From: DATGFK01 sp040007395
GTDB lineage: Bacteria; Chloroflexota; Anaerolineae; Aggregatilineales; UBA2796
Length of the DNA stretch: 39,566 nucleotides
NCBI GenBank assembly: GCA_040007395.1
Contig: JBDTVG010000131.1
Coordinates: 1-39,566, forward strand
Reading direction: 5' to 3'
The notes beneath the pieces were generated by a model that did not search any database, was not told the origin of the DNA, and was given only the letters and a program-made list of their open reading frames with translations. Position numbers and translations under genes: made by a program. Below are positions 15,008 to 23,350 of the stretch, one piece after another (position 1 is the stretch's first letter; every line of letters begins with the position of its first letter).

Positions 15008-16261
15008 ATGTTCCAACGCTTGATGAAGCGCGGGCAGCGTGCTGCGCTGCTCATTTTCGTATTCCTGTTCATCGAATTTCTGGACGAATTTATTCAGGGG
15101 TTTCGCGAACCCGCGTGGCCTGCAATCCGCAGTGAACTCGGCTTGACCTATCAACAGATCGGGTTGCTGTTTGGTCTGCCAGTACTGGTTAGTACGATCA
15201 TCGAACCGTTGTTTGGTATCGTGGCGGATACCCGTCAGCGCAAAACGCTAATCGTCGTCGGCGGTATCGCATTCGCGCTGAGTACGTTTATCTCGGCAAT
15301 CAGTACGAATTTCTGGTCGCTGCTATTTTCGTACATGTTGTTTTTCCCGGCTTCGGGCGCGTTTGTGGCGCTGTCACAGGTCGCACTAATGGATCTCGAA
15401 CCGACTCGGTACGAACAAAATATGGCGCGATGGTCGTTCGCTGGCTCGTTGGGATGGGTCGTTGGCCCGCTGTTATTGGCGGGAGTCGCCTTTGCGTTGC
15501 CGGGTCAGACCAGTTGGCGGGTGCTGTATATTATGGTTGGCGTAACTGCTCTTGCGGCGACGCTATTCCTGATGAGTCGCCCAGTACCGCAAATTACGAT
15601 AGATACGATAGACCCAGACATGGAACCAGAAACAGCACGCGGATTTCGTCAGGGACTCGCCGCTGCCATCCAAGCGTTGCGGCGGCGAGAAGTTATCCGC
15701 TGGCTAGTCTTGCTTGAATTTGCCAATCTGATGCTGGATATTCTGCATGGTTATATCGCATTTTATTTCGTGGATGTAGTTGGTGTGCGAGAGACTGATA
15801 CAGTACTAGTGGTGCTGGTCTGGACAGGTGTCGGGCTGGTCAGCGACTTCTTGATCATTCCAGTGCTGGAGCGAGTCGATGGTCTGCGCTATTTGCGGTT
15901 CAGTGTGCTAATCGAGTTGATTCTGTTCCCACTCTTTTTGCTCGTACCGGGTGTCGCGCCAAAGCTGGTATTGTTGGGCTTGCTGGGCTTTTTCAACGCG
16001 GGTTGGTATGCGATCCTACAAGGTCAACTCTATTCGGCAATGCCGGGTCAGAGCGGGAGTGTGATCGCCATTAGCACCGTCAGTGGGCTACTCGGCGGTC
16101 TGCTGCCATTGGCGTTAGGCTTCGCCGCCGACCAAGTTGGAATCGGCGCGGCATTGTGGCTCTGTTGGCTTGGCCCGATTGCGCTAATGATCGGCCTGCC
16201 ACGCCATGCTGCGGCGCAACACGAGACAAGGATCGCGGCGTTAGAAACTTTGGCGGAATAA
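15008..16261 (+). CDS. MFS transporter (efflux-type)
   Basis: Encodes 417 residues with about twelve hydrophobic segments. The loop between helices 2 and 3 reads GIVADTRQRKT, a recognisable version of the MFS motif A (G-x-x-x-D-R-x-G-R-R). The N-terminus (FIEFLDEFIQGFREPAWPAIRSELGLTYQQIGLLFG) resembles the fosmidomycin-resistance-like branch, which are drug or metabolite exporters; the substrate is unknown. AAAGGA lies about 9 bases before the ATG. A possible attenuator precedes it and a strong terminator follows, so it is a single-gene unit. Inducible control would fit a drug exporter, but that is inference. Confidence 0.85.
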   Translation: MFQRLMKRGQRAALLIFVFLFIEFLDEFIQGFREPAWPAIRSELGLTYQQIGLLFGLPVLVSTIIEPLFGIVADTRQRKTLIVVGGIAFALSTFISAISTNFWSLLFSYMLFFPASGAFVALSQVALMDLEPTRYEQNMARWSFAGSLGWVVGPLLLAGVAFALPGQTSWRVLYIMVGVTALAATLFLMSRPVPQITIDTIDPDMEPETARGFRQGLAAAIQALRRREVIRWLVLLEFANLMLDILHGYIAFYFVDVVGVRETDTVLVVLVWTGVGLVSDFLIIPVLERVDGLRYLRFSVLIELILFPLFLLVPGVAPKLVLLGLLGFFNAGWYAILQGQLYSAMPGQSGSVIAISTVSGLLGGLLPLALGFAADQVGIGAALWLCWLGPIALMIGLPRHAAAQHETRIAALETLAE

Positions 16262-16268
16262 GCGTGAG

Positions 16269-16309
16269 AGGTGACTATTCCGCCTAGTTGGGCGGAATAG
16301 TCACCTTTT
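16269..16309. terminator. Strong bidirectional terminator between convergent genes
   Basis: A perfect 16-bp stem, AGGTGACTATTCCGCC (16269-16284) with its complement at 16291-16306, encloses the loop TAGTTG and is followed by T residues at 16306-16309. It sits 8 bases after the MFS stop and 16 bases from the stop of the opposing gene. Confidence 0.88.
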
Positions 16310-16324
16310 GGGGAATAATATCTA

Positions 16325-16957
16325 CTAATTGCCGCTTTGGGCGAGTGTGATCGCGGAAATGCTGCCGTTAGTCTTAAAATCAGTTGAATAAGAGATAGAG
16401 GCTGATGCTTTGACGTTTGGAAACCCTGAGATCGCAACTGAAGGGAGTGAACTATATCCTGAGCCGGGAGTAGTGATCTTAACCCCTGTTATTTGACCAT
16501 TCTCAACAATGGCTATAGCCGCCGCTTTGGTGTGAGGCCAAGTCTGCCCCTTGCGTTTGTTGAACCGATAATAGTTAGCTACTTGATCTAGCTTCTCATT
16601 CGTAACTCCATAACGCGACAGTACCTTTAACAACGCAGACTTATTGGCTTGGGCTTGTGCTTCGCTCGGTGCGCCAATTTTCGCAGGAGTAACCCCGCTG
16701 AATGCCTGACGAAATATATCCGGGGTAACACCCAGCATTGAGGCGATGAGGGCTACAGGCCGCCCGTAATCATTCTGGCCTATTTCAAAACCACCATTGA
16801 GTGTTACTGGCACTTCTCTATAGATTGAATTCTGATTTTGCCCGCCGCTTGTCTGAGCAAAAGTAGTATCGGCGGCAGAGGCAGTACCGGAGGAAAAATA
16901 AAATAAGGCAACGGTTAACAACAGCACAGCGAGTAGGGGTTTAGTGTAGGTGAACAT
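16325..16957 (-). CDS. Small secreted protein of unknown function
   Basis: Encodes 210 residues. Residues 1 to about 29 form a clear signal peptide (KPLLAVLLLTVALFYFSSGTASAA). The mature protein has two parts: about 45-140 is mostly polar and helical (IASMLGVTPDIFRQAF... NKSALLKVLSRYGVTNEKLDQVANYY), and the last 60 residues carry ITGVKITTPGSGYSSLPSVAISG, a G-x-G-Y-x-x-x-P-x-V-x-I-x-G motif common in extracellular repeat proteins. I do not recognise the family as a whole. It stands alone on the minus strand, 149 bases downstream of the response regulator stop, and has the GAAGGAAG-type site before its ATG. Confidence 0.75.
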   Translation of the reverse strand: MFTYTKPLLAVLLLTVALFYFSSGTASAADTTFAQTSGGQNQNSIYREVPVTLNGGFEIGQNDYGRPVALIASMLGVTPDIFRQAFSGVTPAKIGAPSEAQAQANKSALLKVLSRYGVTNEKLDQVANYYRFNKRKGQTWPHTKAAAIAIVENGQITGVKITTPGSGYSSLPSVAISGFPNVKASASISYSTDFKTNGSISAITLAQSGN

Positions 16958-17106
16958 TTATACTTCCTTCTAAAAGCGCGAATATGCTTGCAGTATAGAG
17001 GGAAGAAAATAAGAACCAACCTACAAGTTGCGAAGAAGTAGCGAAGATAGATCCCCTCTTCCCCGTCTATTGCGGCACAGTTCAGGAGTTGCAATGAACG
17101 CTGCCA

Positions 17107-17772
17107 TTAGCTTTCTAGGCGACCCAACCCTGCTTCGCGGGCAAGGATAATCGCTTGAGCGCGGTCTACATCACCCAGTTTGCTAAAGATATTCGAGATA
17201 TGGTTGCGAACCGTTCTGGGGCTAAGTACCAACCGGTCAGCAATCTGGGTGTTGCTCTGTCCCTGCGCGATGAAAGTGAGAATTTCATGTTCACGGCGAG
17301 TTAGGTCTGGAAAAACAGGCAACGCTGCCGACCCTCGCGATGCGCTAAAAATATTGGAGAGCAGCGGAACCACTGCCGAACTGAAGATCGCCTCATTATT
17401 GCTAACTGCCTGAATCGCCCGCATCACTTCGGCCTGATCCGCACCTTTGAGCAGATAGCCCCGTGCGCCCGCCCGAAGTGCAGCAGACAGCGAATCGCTA
17501 TCCTCAACCATCGTCACGATTAGGACGCTGATGTGCGGGCTGGCTTCTAGAATGCGGCGAGTCGCCTCAATGCCGTTCACATCGGGCATTCGAATATCCA
17601 TCAAGATTACGTCGGGTTGCAGTGCGTCAGCCAGTTCGATGACTTCCTCGCCCGTCTTGGCCTGCCCGACCAGTTCGACATTCTCCAATGAGCGCAGTAG
17701 TGCTGCCATACCGTCGCGAAACAGCGGATGGTCATCGGCAATAAGGATACGAATCGGGTTCATTGGGTTCAT
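17107..17772 (-). CDS. NarL/FixJ-family response regulator
   Basis: Encodes 221 residues from ATG 17772 (GAGAAG 6 bases upstream; a longer frame to 17799 is less likely). The N-terminal receiver domain has the acidic pair D13-D14, phospho-acceptor D59 in ILMDIRMP, a conserved T at about 85 and K at 107 in GYLLKG. The C-terminal LuxR-type helix-turn-helix (about 155-215; LTRREHEILTFIAQGQSNTQIADRL...TVRNHISNIFSKLG) binds DNA. It follows the histidine kinase gene after 29 bases, so the two form a two-component system. The regulated genes are not identifiable from this sequence. Confidence 0.94.
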   Translation of the reverse strand: MNPMNPIRILIADDHPLFRDGMAALLRSLENVELVGQAKTGEEVIELADALQPDVILMDIRMPDVNGIEATRRILEASPHISVLIVTMVEDSDSLSAALRAGARGYLLKGADQAEVMRAIQAVSNNEAIFSSAVVPLLSNIFSASRGSAALPVFPDLTRREHEILTFIAQGQSNTQIADRLVLSPRTVRNHISNIFSKLGDVDRAQAIILAREAGLGRLES

Positions 17773-17801
17773 GCTGCACTTCTCTTTTCTATCCCACAAC
17801 G

Positions 17802-19499
17802 CTACTTGGTGGACAATGGTAAACGAGCGATAACACTCGTTCCTCTTTCATTGGATTTGATCACACAACTTCCGCCGAGTTCGGCGGCGCGTTCACGCAT
17901 CGAAGTGATCCCGACTCCGGCACGGTGTTCGGCGGCGAGTCCGTAGCCATCGTCGGTGATCTCAAGACACAGCGCATCGTCCAGTGTAAAGCGAATATGA
18001 CAGTTATGCGCCTGAGCGTGACGGGTGACGTTGGTCAATGCTTCGAGCGTAATCCGATAGGCCGCCACTTCTAGTGCTGCCGACAATGATGGCAATCGGT
18101 TGGGCACCTCGAAGGAGACTCTCAGCGTATTATCATGGTTATATTGCATGATATTTTCGCGCAGTGCCGAGATCAGACCGAGTTCATCCAACGCGGGTGG
18201 GCGCAGTTCGTAGACAAGACGGCGAATATCGGTGATCGCCGACTGCACCTGTGTCTTGAGTTCGACAAGCAGTGTATCAGCAGCAACAGGATCGTGTTTC
18301 AACAGGTTGCGAGTCGCATCGAGTTTGAGCATCAGGCTTGCCAATACAGGGCCTAATCCATCGTGCAGATCGCGGCGCAAACGGCGGCGTTCTTCTTCGC
18401 GGGTGGTCACGAGGCGCTCCCGCGAACGCTGCAAATCGGCACTGAGACGGGCGGCATGTACCGCAATGCCAGCCTGTCGGGTAAGTTCGTCGAGCAAGTA
18501 GCGATCCGCCGGAGTAAATGGCTCATCGGGGGTGCGGCTAGCAAGGATCAATTCACCGACGGTTTTGGTCTGATAGACCAGAGGCAGTCGCAGCAAATCT
18601 TCTCTGGGCAGTCCATACTTGGCACTGATCACAAATTGATCATCATGTTTAAGCGCAATTGCTACATAAGGCAGATCGAGTACTTGAGCTACGGTTTCAA
18701 CAATCGTCGGCAGTACGTCATTGGAAGCGAGGGTTGCCTTCTGAATCCGCAAACGATGGACTTCCCGCTGCGCCGTTTCCAGATCGGCTTTGACTTGCTC
18801 AAAAAGCTGGGCGTTCTCAATCGCGATTGCGGCCTGATTCGCAAACACCATCAGCAATTTTAGATTATCGGGGCTATAGTTGACCTGGTTGGTGCAGCTA
18901 TCTGCATACAGCACACCGATAATCTCTCCGCGCAGTGTGAGTGGCATACACAAGATAGATTTCAAATCGTACTTGAAGACGCTTTTCATAATCTGAAAGC
19001 GTTCATCGACTTGTGCATTTGCCGTCAGGATCGGCTTTTCCTGCTCGATCACCGTTTTGACCACGCCCCGGCTAAAACTAACTGTCTCTTTGGACAGCGT
19101 TTCGTGATCCCAGTTGCGGGCTACTTCAATGGTCAGTTCATCGCTGGCTTTGTCGTGCAGCATCAAGTATGCACGCTCTGCACCTGTCAGTGTAATAATC
19201 GTATCGATAACTTCTTCGAGCACCTGATTAACTTCTAGCGACGAAGTGATGAGCGCTGAAGTCCGTACCAGTTCTTGTAGGAGTTGCAATTTTTGTGTGG
19301 CATTTTCCGACTTTTCCTGCGCTAGTTCCAGATCGTGCGTGATCTTATTCAGCGATAGGGTCGTCCTGCCCGCGAAAGGGCTGTCGGCTTTGCCGAATGC
19401 TTGGAACATCTGCATACAGACGGTTTCCAAAGATCTCACATCGTCAGAAAGGTGCTCCAGCGTTTCTTGAAAATTAGTGGGATCAACCCTGTCGATCAT
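17802..19499 (-). CDS. GAF-domain sensor histidine kinase (NarX/LiaS-like, HisKA_3)
   Basis: Encodes 565 residues with no membrane segment, so it is cytoplasmic. After a coiled N-terminus (about 10-80), a GAF domain covers about 83-232 (TGAERAYLMLHDKA ... ILCMPLTLRGEIIGVLYAD), and a second GAF-like domain about 255-350. A short coiled link leads to the HisKA_3 dimerisation helix with phospho-acceptor H379 (RRDLHDGLGPVLASL), then the HATPase with N-box EALTNVTRHA (487-496) and G-boxes DDGYG (about 516-520) and GVGITSMRERA. GAF domains sense small molecules or redox state. It is paired with the response regulator just downstream. Confidence 0.93.
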   Translation of the reverse strand: MIDRVDPTNFQETLEHLSDDVRSLETVCMQMFQAFGKADSPFAGRTTLSLNKITHDLELAQEKSENATQKLQLLQELVRTSALITSSLEVNQVLEEVIDTIITLTGAERAYLMLHDKASDELTIEVARNWDHETLSKETVSFSRGVVKTVIEQEKPILTANAQVDERFQIMKSVFKYDLKSILCMPLTLRGEIIGVLYADSCTNQVNYSPDNLKLLMVFANQAAIAIENAQLFEQVKADLETAQREVHRLRIQKATLASNDVLPTIVETVAQVLDLPYVAIALKHDDQFVISAKYGLPREDLLRLPLVYQTKTVGELILASRTPDEPFTPADRYLLDELTRQAGIAVHAARLSADLQRSRERLVTTREEERRRLRRDLHDGLGPVLASLMLKLDATRNLLKHDPVAADTLLVELKTQVQSAITDIRRLVYELRPPALDELGLISALRENIMQYNHDNTLRVSFEVPNRLPSLSAALEVAAYRITLEALTNVTRHAQAHNCHIRFTLDDALCLEITDDGYGLAAEHRAGVGITSMRERAAELGGSCVIKSNERGTSVIARLPLSTK

Positions 19500-19785
19500 A
19501 GGCTCACGCGCTCCACATATAGCTTATACCGATTATCTAGTCCTATTGTACATGACTTTACACCACAGGCCTCCCGATGGCATGGGAGCCTTGTCCCGAT
19601 TCAGTCGTGATAGGTGTCCCGACTGGATTGTGACAGCCGTCTCATGACAGTGGGTCAGCTTGTGGCGTATTGTTATGTCATAACTCGGTGCTGCACGTGC
19701 AAAAAAGATAGCTCCAAGTTTCAGTATTTTAGCGATGTAAGTTGTAGTATGTGTCCCAGACACACAAAACAAGGAGAGAAGTATC
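19500..19785. other. Divergent intergenic region
   Basis: This 286-base region holds the promoters of the kinase (leftward) and the small protein at 19786 (rightward). Visible structures are CTCCC/GGGAG (19571-19588), two TGTCCCGA direct repeats 23 bases apart (19592-19599 and 19615-19622), and TGTGTC/GACACA (19750-19764) just before the AAGGAG site. The minus strand has TATAAG near 19520-19530 as a possible -10 box for the kinase. A single TTGTACA occurs at 19546-19552. Confidence 0.4.
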
Positions 19786-20247
19786 ATGTTTCCGAACGTT
19801 TTCGAGACTACCCTAGCTGACTATCAGGGGACTCTGCTGGCGACAGTAGGCGAAGGACCCGGCCCGGTCTTTCCCCCGACCAACATCATCCGCAACGATG
19901 AACAGTGGAATATCAAGGTCGATTGGGAAATTCATGGCATGGGGGTATCTTTCCTACCCGGTCAGTTCCACATCCGCGTGTTCTTGGAATCTATCGGTAC
20001 AGGCCCAGAGTTCAACCTGCCTGTCCGGTTCGTAGACACTACCAGTGCCCCCTTGGTAACCCCACCGGGACCAGTTCCACAGCGCATCTACACCCAGAAC
20101 ATTGCGATTCTCCTCGGTGCCATCCCTGCTGGTGTCTACAAAATTGTGACAGTGATCCATTTGTTTCAAGACATGACTAACACACTTCCCTATCCAATCG
20201 CTGGGTTCGTTGAAGGTGGCATGGTCTACGTCTTCAACCCCGCCTAG
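19786..20247 (+). CDS. Unrecognised 153-residue protein
   Basis: The gene has an excellent ribosome binding site (AAGGAGAG, about 8 bases before the ATG), its own upstream region and a strong terminator, so it is real and perhaps well expressed. The protein has no signal peptide and no long hydrophobic segment. It is rich in aromatic, proline and glycine residues and alternates as in a beta sandwich (WNIKVDWEIHGMGVSFLPGQFHIRVFLE; a YKIVTVIHLF strand; a closing FVEGGMVYVF strand). I do not recognise the family. An Ig-like or jelly-roll fold is a guess. It is divergent from the histidine kinase, which might control it. Confidence 0.75.
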   Translation: MFPNVFETTLADYQGTLLATVGEGPGPVFPPTNIIRNDEQWNIKVDWEIHGMGVSFLPGQFHIRVFLESIGTGPEFNLPVRFVDTTSAPLVTPPGPVPQRIYTQNIAILLGAIPAGVYKIVTVIHLFQDMTNTLPYPIAGFVEGGMVYVFNPA

Positions 20248-20270
20248 TTCATCGCAGATCCAACTACGTT

Positions 20271-20302
20271 ATTTTGGAGGGACAACTGTCCCTCCAAAAT
20301 TT
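20271..20302. terminator. Strong bidirectional terminator
   Basis: ATTTTGGAGGGAC (20271-20283) pairs perfectly with its complement (20288-20300) around an AACT loop. A/T runs at both ends allow termination in both directions, between the converging gene ends at 20247 and 20338. Confidence 0.85.
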
Positions 20303-20337
20303 GTGATTACCGGCTTCAGAAACAGCACAACTATCCC

Positions 20338-22026
20338 TCAGTGTTGCGGATAATAGACCTCGATATTCCCGGCGTGAATAAATACATTATCGCTATATAC
20401 TGCCGGAGGAACAGGTTCACCGCGCAGAATCTTCAAAGCCAGATCAATCAACTTTCCGCCATATTTTTCGGGCATATATGCCGTTGACCCAATGATACGC
20501 GATCCCTCCCGACGGATTTCTTCACGCACACGTCGATCCGCGCCCTGCCCGACGATAATTACATCTGCTTCACGCCCAACCTGTTGTGTTGCCAGCAATG
20601 CACCAATAGCCGCCTCGTCGTTGAAGGGCAATACCGCCAAATGATGCTTATCGGTCAGAGTCGCTAGTAGATGCAACATGGCTTCCTGACTAACTTCGAG
20701 CATATTGGATGAGTCGAGAAAGTAGATAATAGACTCATCAATACTCCCGATCACGTTGATCAGGCCATCGAGTTGCCCCTGAATGCGGGAGGCTGGTAAC
20801 GCTCCTGCGCGAGGTTCCTCAAGGACGATCAGGCCGTCTAGTCGCTTTTTCCACTGGCGACTAATCCACTCGCCTAGCGCTTGACCCGCCCCAAAGCCAC
20901 CATTGTAATTGTCCGTGCCAAAGTACGTTGCGCCGATAATCGGAATATCGACCGCGATTACGGGAATATCGGCCTGACGAAATTTGTTCATCAATAGGCT
21001 GCCCACTGTTTGATCGATCTGGTACTCGATCATCAGGTCAATGCCGCGATCAATCAGATCGTCCGCAATGCGTAGGGCGACTTCGCCATGCAACTGGTTA
21101 TCGGCGACGATCAGATCGATATTACTAGCATCTTTCGCTGCACGCTCAAGTCCACGCCGCACGTCAATCGAAAAGGCGCTTATCTCATCCAGATTGGCAA
21201 ATCCAATTCGATAGTGGGTCAACTGTTTGTCACGCAGGGTGAAAGAGGAGACAGTATTTTCTTCGCAAACTGTCAGGTCGATTCCGTCCTGATAAAGCTG
21301 TTCCACAATCTGCGGATTAACATTGCTATCGGTGAAAATATGGGCAATGTCTTTGGTGCTGGCAAAGGGAGTCAGGCCCAGTTTGCCGAATTTACTGGAG
21401 TCGATCAAGGCGATGGTCTTTTCCGCAGAACGGATCATCTGCGCTTTGATATGCGCCTGATGAATATCTGTCTCGGTTAGACCCGTTTCGAGCGAAAAGC
21501 CAGAACAGGTCACAAATGCCCGCTGTGTATGCAGCTCCTTGAGAAATTTTTCGGCAAGCGTCCCTTTGACCGAAACGCCGTCCGCTCCCAGAATGCCCCC
21601 AATCAGGATCACGGTGTTCGAGGTATTTTCGGCAAGCGCTCGCGCCACTTCGATCCCATTCGTGACTACCGTCAGATTGCGCCGATCTTTCAGAAACGAG
21701 GCCATCCTCAACACAGTCGTACTGTCATCAAATAAAACCGAATCGCCATTTTCGATCAATTCGGCGGCCCACCGGGCGATCCGTACTTTGACATCCGCAT
21801 TGAGATCGATTCGCGAAGGGGGCTGCCAAACTTGATTGGGTGATTCTTCGCGAAGCACTGCGCCGCCGCGTACTCGTAAAAGTTGTTGTTCTTCGTCCAG
21901 CGTCGCCAAATCGTTACGAATCGTGCCTTCAGAAACATCCAGCAGGCGTGCGAGGTCTATAACCTTCATACTCTGGTTTTCCCGAACAAGTTTGAGGATG
22001 TGTTTGCGGCGGTCAAAAGTAGTCAA
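20338..22026 (-). CDS. DeoR-type repressor fused to a periplasmic-binding-protein-like sugar domain
   Basis: Encodes 562 residues. Residues 1-58 are a DeoR helix-turn-helix (RRKHILKLVRENQSMKVIDLARLLDVSEGTIRNDLATLDEEQQLLRVRGGA). About 75-240 is a complete DeoR-type sensor domain with LFDDSTTV (98-105), VTNG (121-124), IGG and GLTETDIHQAHIKAQMI, which normally binds phosphorylated sugars. About 270-562 is a type I periplasmic-binding fold like RhaS/LsrB/LacI sensors (HYRIGFANLDEISAF at the start; PVIAVDIPIIGATYFGTDNYNGG at about 355-378; LPFNDEAAIGALLA at about 466-479). There is no signal peptide, so all of it is cytoplasmic. Ordinary DeoR proteins end near residue 255, so this one has an extra sugar-sensor domain. 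It lies directly downstream of the sugar ABC transporter operon, which it probably regulates. Confidence 0.88.
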   Translation of the reverse strand: MTTFDRRKHILKLVRENQSMKVIDLARLLDVSEGTIRNDLATLDEEQQLLRVRGGAVLREESPNQVWQPPSRIDLNADVKVRIARWAAELIENGDSVLFDDSTTVLRMASFLKDRRNLTVVTNGIEVARALAENTSNTVILIGGILGADGVSVKGTLAEKFLKELHTQRAFVTCSGFSLETGLTETDIHQAHIKAQMIRSAEKTIALIDSSKFGKLGLTPFASTKDIAHIFTDSNVNPQIVEQLYQDGIDLTVCEENTVSSFTLRDKQLTHYRIGFANLDEISAFSIDVRRGLERAAKDASNIDLIVADNQLHGEVALRIADDLIDRGIDLMIEYQIDQTVGSLLMNKFRQADIPVIAVDIPIIGATYFGTDNYNGGFGAGQALGEWISRQWKKRLDGLIVLEEPRAGALPASRIQGQLDGLINVIGSIDESIIYFLDSSNMLEVSQEAMLHLLATLTDKHHLAVLPFNDEAAIGALLATQQVGREADVIIVGQGADRRVREEIRREGSRIIGSTAYMPEKYGGKLIDLALKILRGEPVPPAVYSDNVFIHAGNIEVYYPQH

Positions 22027-22086
22027 GGCTTTGCTCGTTAGTGTAGCAATTCAATTTTTCGATACCATACAGCGTAGCGGCTATTC

Positions 22087-22124
22087 AAAAAGGGGCATTG
22101 AGCAAGCTGCCCAATGCCCCTTTT
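22087..22124 (-). terminator. Terminator of the sugar transporter operon
   Basis: AAAAGGGGCATTG (22088-22100) and its complement (22112-22124) form a 13-bp stem with an 11-base loop. Read on the minus strand, the stem ends in a T-run (22087-22091). It lies about 20 bases after the binding-protein stop and before the regulator gene, so the regulator is probably transcribed at least partly on its own. Confidence 0.85.
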
Positions 22125-22142
22125 GATCATTATCTAGACGGT

Positions 22143-23270
22143 TTATTTGGTTGTAGTGGCTTCCATTGTCGCGGCCATTGATGCGTCCATCGTCGCGGCG
22201 GGGCTACCTACTGCCGCATCAATGTTATCCTTGTTGTAGATGGTGAAGGGTCCCATGATGATGCGTAGACCACCTTTACGGCTTGGATCTTCCTCGATGG
22301 TGTAGGTACCCATCCGGCCTGCTACAAAGCTTTCGCCCGCTACGCCTTTGAGGTCACCAGCGGCAAGCATATAGGTCGTGTAGTAGGTCAAGTAACCGAG
22401 ATCCACGAAGCTCCACAGTGCGAATTCGGGAGCGCAGTCGTTCTTGACGTAGGACTCCATTTCCGATGGCAGAGCCAGACCGCTGACCTTGATCTTATCG
22501 CACAGTTTTTCGTCTTGCAGGAACTTAGAAGCTGCCGGAGCACCAACCGTCGTCGGGGACATGATGAGCTTCAGGTTGGGATATTTATCGACCAGCCCTT
22601 GAGCGGCCTTGTAACTATCTTCCGACTTGTCGTTACCATAAACGGTATCGACCAGATGAATCTTGGCATACTTGGGGTCTTTGAGGGCATCTTTGGTCGC
22701 GGCGATCCAGGCGTTCTGGTTGGCGGCATCTGGTGAAGCGGAGAGGAATGCCCAATCGCCACCGTCTGGCCCAAGGATGTCTAGCGCCATATCTGCCATA
22801 GTCGTGCCGAGTTTGGCGAAATCGACTTGCGCGACGAACAGATTCTCACCATCGGGGGCGATAGGGGAGTCCCATGAGACAACCTTCATCCCCTTAGCCA
22901 GTGCATCTTTGGTGGATGGGACGAGTTGATCGCCCGCATTGTTGGAGATCATAATCGCGTTCACACCGCGTGTGGTTGCCGCTTTGATGATCTCGATTTG
23001 GCCTGCTACGCTGTTTTCAGGGGTCGGGCCAAGGAATTCCAGTTTGCCAGTGTTACCCAGTTCTGTGTGGGCTTCCTGAGCACCCTGATTAGCCTGATCG
23101 AAAACGGCGATCCCCAAGAACTTGGGCAATAGCACCATATTAATGGCCTTGCCTTTAGTCGCTTGGATCGGGTCAGCACCCTGAGCACGTAGCGCAGGGC
23201 CAAACGCTGTCGCCACGCTAACGACGACAGCCAGAACCAAGAGTTTTAATGCCTTAGGTTTTACGTTCAT
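22143..23270 (-). CDS. rhaS: Sugar ABC transporter substrate-binding protein, rhamnose RhaS-like
   Basis: Encodes 375 residues from ATG 23270 (GGAG 8 bases upstream). A signal peptide covers about 1-30 (LKLLVLAVVVSVATAFGPALRAQG). The mature protein is a type I sugar-binding fold: LLPKFLGIAVFDQANQGAQEA, FLGPTPENSVAGQIEIIKAA, VVSWDSPI, SASPDAANQNAWI, VDTVYGNDKSEDSYKAAQGL, PTTVGAPAASKFL, GLALPSEMESYVK and FALWSFVDLGYLTYY. These match RhaS of the rhizobial rhamnose transporter, with LsrB (autoinducer-2) the next closest. Rhamnose or a related deoxysugar is the likely ligand, but this is not proven. The A/T/M-rich tail is unusual. Confidence 0.85.
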   Translation of the reverse strand: MNVKPKALKLLVLAVVVSVATAFGPALRAQGADPIQATKGKAINMVLLPKFLGIAVFDQANQGAQEAHTELGNTGKLEFLGPTPENSVAGQIEIIKAATTRGVNAIMISNNAGDQLVPSTKDALAKGMKVVSWDSPIAPDGENLFVAQVDFAKLGTTMADMALDILGPDGGDWAFLSASPDAANQNAWIAATKDALKDPKYAKIHLVDTVYGNDKSEDSYKAAQGLVDKYPNLKLIMSPTTVGAPAASKFLQDEKLCDKIKVSGLALPSEMESYVKNDCAPEFALWSFVDLGYLTYYTTYMLAAGDLKGVAGESFVAGRMGTYTIEEDPSRKGGLRIIMGPFTIYNKDNIDAAVGSPAATMDASMAATMEATTTK

Positions 23271-23350
23271 GTGTAATTCTCCATACAAAAATTTTCAGGC
23301 GGTATAGTGAGAAAAAATCAATTCGTCTGATGAAATTTCGTCGCATCGAC

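Noticed and set aside
18363..18863. Plus-strand ORF of 166 codons inside the histidine kinase
   Set aside because: The opposite frame carries H-box and GAF motifs; this one is composition-driven.
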